A stretch of 64,000 nt of DNA from Primula veris (lineage: Eukaryota; Streptophyta; Magnoliopsida; Ericales; Primulaceae), in the NCBI GenBank assembly GCA_963682055.1, contig OY821751.1:3224001-3288000 (forward strand), read 5' to 3'. Shown one piece after another: positions 59,580 through 64,000 of this stretch; the first letter of the stretch is position 1, and every line of letters starts with the position of its first letter. The translations under genes and the position numbers were made by a program. The notes under the pieces were generated by a model that ran no database searches, had not been told where the DNA came from, and saw nothing but the letters and a program-made list of their open reading frames with translations.

Positions 59580-60621
59580 ATAATAATACTAGAAGAACCT
59601 TTGTTATTTGATGTTTTATGTTGTGTAATGTAAAAGACAATATTTGGTTGTATTATGAAATGGTTTTGTAATTTTTGTGCAATTTTTTTCCTTTACTAAG
59701 TTATGAATGTTTTCTAACAACGTTAAAAAGGCGTCCTAATAAAAAAATGCATGAAGTAGGTGTGGAAATATGCTGGACGGGTCCGGACCGGCACCAACGA
59801 TAGATGATCGTAGTCAATTTCATGCTCAGGGTCTCCATTATTTTAACATTTGCAGATCTCGATTATGAATCCATCCGGATCATGTAATTAGCCTGACCGG
59901 TATAAACCCCGCCGTTCACCGCCTCCGAATGGAGGTCAATCATGGAGGAGTCAGTCATTTTCCTCATTAATTAAGATCAGCTAATTGATGCATAGATTTA
60001 AATCTGAATATTTGCTAATTATTATTTATTTTTATTGAGAAACATACTATATTATATATTTCGATTTTAGATTATGAGCTTTTATCTTGTTTAGGAAAAA
60101 AATGAATAAATTTGTACGCAGGTGTTTATTTACAACTAAATAATATTTAAAATTAATGTATATCATGAGGTTCTTATCTTGTTTTAGAGAGAGCAAGATA
60201 GATAAAATAAGTCATTTTTCTTATAAGTGGGCTGTTAATATACCGGAAGTAGAGCATTACAAATATTTTATGTGCAAATTTTATGATTAAAGAATGACTT
60301 GTGATCAAATTAGTTGTATTGGATTATTTATTTGCTTAATTATAACGGTCTGCACATTGTATTGTTTTTAACTATTTAAGTGTTAATATAATTAATATGT
60401 AAATTAAATGATTACCTAGTACTCATGTATTGTTATATTAATAGGAAAAAAAAAATACCGCAAATCGCTTTGTTGGTAGGCTATTTACGCTTTTAGCATA
60501 GCTCTCGAAAAAATGTTATGGTCACGATAGCGTTATTTAAAACATTGCTATTCACCACCTAGTTTGGACCTTAGTACCTGTGCTGGTCGTGGGCATGGAT
60601 GGCATTGGGTATAAACCGGCT
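59580..60621. other. Intergenic DNA
   Basis: About 59826-59900 is a diverged copy of the dispersed repeat at 41.85 kb (AATCCATCCGGATCATGTAA). The rest is AT-rich with no gene seen. Confidence 0.4.
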
Positions 60622-61268
60622 AGAGAGGATGTGGAGATAATAAGCGTGATAAAGAGGTTAAAAAGGATTAAGAAGAGTGAAGAGGTGCGAGAAGAAATCG
60701 AAAAAACAAATAAATGGTAAGGACAAAGATTTGAAGATGAGTGGAAGATAGGATGAGAGACGAAGATGCAAAGAGTGGATGATGAGCGTTGAGATGAGGA
60801 GAGAGGTGGGGGTGATGGTCCAGGGCAGGATGTGGGTCGGAGAGGTGGTGGGACGCTACCTCCTACCCTAGGTGGGATGAGCGGCGGCTAGGGTTTCTTT
60901 GGAGAAAGGGGTAGGGAGAGAAACGGGTGGGGAATTTCCCGTAACTTCTGCTATAATTGTAAATATTGGTCAGGTCCCAAAGTTGACTTATAATACATGC
61001 TTACCTACCCAAAAAAAACCACATGGTTGAGATTAGGGGTGGCTATTTTGTATCGATTTATACCAACCGATCGACTTTCGAGTCGAACAAACCAATTGGT
61101 ATCAAATTTTCGGTATACCAAAAAGTCGGTTCGGTTGTCCGTACCGTTTTGAAGAAACCGGTTCGGTTCCGGTATAAAATTTAGTGGATTGGTACAATAT
61201 CATACCATACCGAAGTTTATATTTATTCACTTATAATCTTATATACACATTTTTAATAGTGTTTTACA
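60622..61268. repeat. Segmental duplication, copy 2 (no solo LTR)
   Basis: It matches copy 1 at 56868-57491 and then 57709 onward. It includes the start of the hAT-like element at 61034 with flank GTTGAGAT at 61026-61033. Homology to copy 1 ends near 61270, so the right half of the element is missing. Confidence 0.85.
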
Positions 61269-62740
61269 CAAATTTTCACGAGTGCGGAAGACAGCAAAAA
61301 TGAATGCGAAACAAAATAAATTTTATATATCAATTAATTTGCAGGTAGAATCTTTGATAATTTCTAAAAGAAAATATAGAAATGAAAGTTCTTCGATTCT
61401 CCTTTTCGAACAATTTGTGATGGCTCGAAATGTTGTTGTAGACTTTTTGATGAATTTTGTTGAGTTTGCTGAACTTGAGTAGAATTTTTCGGATTTGATG
61501 AAGAAATTTGTAGTTTCGTTGATGATTTTGACGCTTTTCAGATTTGGTGAAAAAATTGGAGATTTGGATATAGAGAAACGTATTTTTGCCTTTGTGTAGT
61601 CGTTTCTGAAGATTGAATGTCGGTTTGCTGTAGATTTCTTAGGTGGAGTTTTTCAGATTTGATGATGAACTTTGAAGACTTTGAGTTGCAGAAACGTCTT
61701 GTTTATTACCCGTAGTCGTTCCTGAATATTGAATGCCGGATGGTTGTAGATTTTTTGGGTGAATTTGTTCAGATTTGGTGAAAAACTTTGAAGACTTTGA
61801 TTTGCAGAAACGTCTTGCTTATTGCTTGTAGTCGTTCCTGAATATCGAAGGCAGATTTGTTATAGAAGTTATTCAGATTTGGTGAAAAACTTGAAGATTT
61901 TGATCCGTGGAAACGCATTGCTTGCTGCTTTTAGACGTTCTTGAAGATCGAATGCAAGTTTATTACAGATTTGTTGGAGACTTTGAAGGCATTTGTTGAG
62001 GCCGGAGTGTGCAGAGCTTCTTTATAAGAGTTGATCCTTGACAGTTGTAAAAGAGCGTAGCTGATTTGTTGACGGCTATGGAGGAGCGGAGCTAATTTTC
62101 TGACCATTGTGGAGGAGCTTCTCTCTCTTACTTGTTTGAAGACTTAAATATGTTGAGTAGCTTCTCACTCTACTTTTGAAGACTTTTTGATTGTTAGAAA
62201 TATAACACCCCCACCCATCTATTTATATCTTTTACGGTGAACTTTTATTTGCAAGGTATACTTATCAAGTTTGGACCCATTATCCTAATGACTTATAACT
62301 TTAGTAAATGAATCAAACATGCTTTTATATTTGAAAACATTACTATTGGTTTTACAAGATTTTAATTTTATTTTTCTTAAGTGCTTTTTTAGAAGTCAAT
62401 TTTACAAACATCAATCACTTCTAAAAAATGCACTTTCCGAGAAGCACTTTGTTGTTCTAAACGATATGTAAATGTACTCTGACCTATTGTAAGCTTGATC
62501 ATAAATTTTTGTGTACTGCAATTGAATAATAACATAACAAGTATGAAGGTGTGATTGTCAAAGTAGTCATAAATATAAAAAGTCAGGAACAATAATTTAA
62601 GCAAAAGTTCTGATTATCGTGGACACAGAAACCTCGTATATAATTCCTTCTCTTTCTCATTTTCTTAAAGAAATAAAACGTGTTTTATTTAACATTAATT
62701 GGGTAGTTTGAGTATCAATTTCAAGGCCCACCTCCCAATC
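61269..62740. repeat. Degenerate 110-130-bp tandem repeat and P450 5' flank
   Basis: About 61490-61990 has four diverged units sharing CAGATTTGGTGAAAAACTT, GCAGAAACGTCTTG and AGTCGTTCCTGAATAT. The rest, to 62740, is AT-rich flank with no gene recognised. A short frame at 61282-61482 is not recognised. Confidence 0.6.
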
Positions 62741-62741
62741 C

Positions 62742-62747
62742 TATAAA
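62742..62747 (+). promoter_or_regulatory. TATA box of the CYP96-like pseudogene
   Basis: TATAAA lies 52-57 bp upstream of the ATG at 62799, which begins MAPFQQS and a membrane anchor. An upstream in-frame ATG at 62748 would start almost on the TATA box and is therefore unlikely to be the real start. Confidence 0.5.
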
Positions 62748-62798
62748 ATGAGCATTCTCAGGTATTCCATTTGCATCAATTTCAAAAGATTTCTAGTC

Positions 62799-63882
62799 AT
62801 GGCACCTTTCCAACAATCTCTTATGGCTTCCTTTGGATACACAGAAATCATTATTTCCTCAGTTTTTCTTCTTTTTCTTTACACCTTCTTGAATACTAAA
62901 CATGGTCACCCAATAAATTGGCCATTCCTCAGCATGGTGCCAACACTTGCATTCAACTCCCATCGCTTCCACGATAAAATCACCAATATCTTAGAAGAGA
63001 CCGGAGGCACATTTTCCCTCAAAGGCTTCTGGTTTACTAATACCGACAAAATATTGACATGTGACCCTGACAACGTTGAGTACGTATTTGACAAAAAGTT
63101 TGACAATTTCGAAAAAGGGGTGGAGGCTAAGAAGATTTGGGAATATTCAGGTGACTTTTTGTTTAACGCTGACCACGATGAGTAGCGAAAAGACAGGAAA
63201 ATGATGCGTGCTTTCTTCAGTGACATACGGTATGCACATGCTGCTGTTAATATAGTGAGTGACAGTCTTGAAAAGGGTATTATGCCAGTTCTCGAGCATG
63301 TTATAGCACAAGGAGGGGTGGTGGACTTGCAAGATTTGTTCAGAAGACTTATGCTTGATTCTGTATACCTACTGGCTACTGGTTACAATCCCAGTACCTT
63401 ATCTATTGGTTTCCCTGAAAATCCATTTTGCAATAGCCATGGCCGACTATACTGATGGGATAGTACGACGTAGCCTTATTCCTAAGATCGTTTGGAGGGC
63501 ACAACGATGGCTGAATATTGGAGGTGAGAAAGTAATGGGTGAAGCCATTAAAACCTTCAATGATAGAATAAAAATATACATAGATATGAAAAGTGAAGAT
63601 ATAAAAGGGCAAGAAGAAGGTTTTGATGCCCTGAAGTTTTTTATGACGCACACTCCTGGATCTAAGGCGCTACCGCACAATGTTTTGAGAGACATTGTTT
63701 TAATCACAACTGGTGCTGGCCAAGACACAACTGCCTTGACCCTCACTTGGCTAATATGGCTTGTTTGTAGCACACCATTGGTTGAAGAAAACATAAGACA
63801 AGAACTCAAAAGCATCTTACCTGAAAATGAAGCTGAAAAATTTAGACTCTTTAACATATAAGAGTTGAATAAGTTGCCTTAC
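62799..63882 (+). pseudogene. CYP96-like P450 pseudogene, 3' truncated
   Basis: From the ATG the reading has an anchor, then NWPFLSMVPTL, DPDNVEYVFDKKFDNFEKG and FNADHDE before a TAG at 63183 that replaces the conserved Trp of this clan. It resumes in frame (RKMMRAFFSD, VVDLQDLFRRLMLDSVY) to about 63435, then a one-base shift leads to MADYTDGIVRR through the I-helix AGQDTTALTLTW, a TAA at 63859 and ELNKLPYLHA. It stops there: K-helix ExxR and heme loop are absent. CYP86-clan enzymes such as CYP96 hydroxylate alkanes and fatty acyl chains in the ER, and CYP96A15 acts in cuticular wax synthesis. From 63883 the sequence is a copy of the NERD-like intron 3. Confidence 0.88.
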
Positions 63883-63998
63883 CTTCATGCATGCTACAAT
63901 AAATGAGTGTTATGAAGTTCGGTAACGCTGTCAAATTATGTACTAAAAAAAAACAAGTATCAGTGTACACCTAGGGTTAGTCAGAATGTTTGGGATAA
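63883..63998. repeat. Copy of NERD-like intron 3 segment at P450 breakpoint
   Basis: It is identical to 24051-24166 except for one base. The join to the P450 reading falls on CTTCATGCA, a short stretch that both parents would share. The copy may continue past the window end. Confidence 0.92.
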
Positions 63999-64000
63999 GA

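Noticed and set aside
62748..62798. Upstream ATG as the CYP96-like start
   Set aside because: It lies one base after the TATA box; the ATG at 62799 gives a normal leader and a usual P450 N-terminus.

Overview
This is an AT-rich window of nuclear DNA from a flowering plant, most likely a eudicot. The evidence is intron-split genes with GT-AG borders, plant-only protein families (a NERD/C3H-type PHD-SWIB-GYF-CCCH protein, CYP76 and CYP96 P450s, a plant mobile domain gene), tRNA-iMet-primed Ty1/copia elements, hAT and CACTA-like miniature elements, and a stand-alone tRNA-Glu. The species cannot be named from sequence alone. There are no operons, CRISPR arrays or bacterial genes.

Layout. 1-10.5 kb is repeats: a tandem TRIM-like element (0.9-1.3 kb), a fold-back element (2.3-2.8 kb), a complete but pol-less Ty1/copia element with long LTRs and a 5-bp target duplication (3.0-7.9 kb), and nested miniature inverted-repeat elements (8.0-8.9 kb). 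10.55-17.83 kb (minus) is an intact 15-exon gene for a TMCO4-like DUF726 protein; the reconstructed 1929-nt reading frame closes exactly at 642 residues. 19.88-29.91 kb (minus) is an intact 4-exon gene for a 1504-residue NERD/C3H44-like chromatin protein. It lacks the Plus-3 domain expected between SWIB and GYF. Its first intron is a 3.3-kb array of degenerate repeats that contain decayed copies of the end of exon 1.

30.2-35 kb holds a 54-bp minisatellite, a tRNA-Glu(CTC) gene, a 1.26-kb solo LTR related to the 3-8 kb element, and a 1-kb degenerate array of about 31-bp units. 35.4-41.1 kb is an old copia gag relic split by a nearly complete but mutated Tork-like copia element. 42-48.5 kb holds a truncated LTR, a decayed plant mobile domain gene, a hAT miniature element with a perfect 8-bp target duplication, and a 488-bp tandem array. 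47.7-55.8 kb is a CYP76-like pseudogene broken by a 6-kb compound insertion (copia relic plus a gypsy-like solo LTR) and carrying a 218-bp inverted duplication of its own 3' end. 56.9-61.3 kb is a segmental duplication in which one copy carries a solo LTR and the other keeps the empty site. 62.7-63.9 kb is a truncated CYP96-like pseudogene that joins abruptly to a near-perfect copy of a piece of the NERD-like gene's intron 3.

Functionally only three loci look alive: the TMCO4-like gene, the NERD-like gene and the tRNA. The rest is repeat turnover. The most unusual structures are the P450 hairpin, the exon-end array in the NERD-like intron, and the near-palindromic motif array kept in two diverged LTRs.
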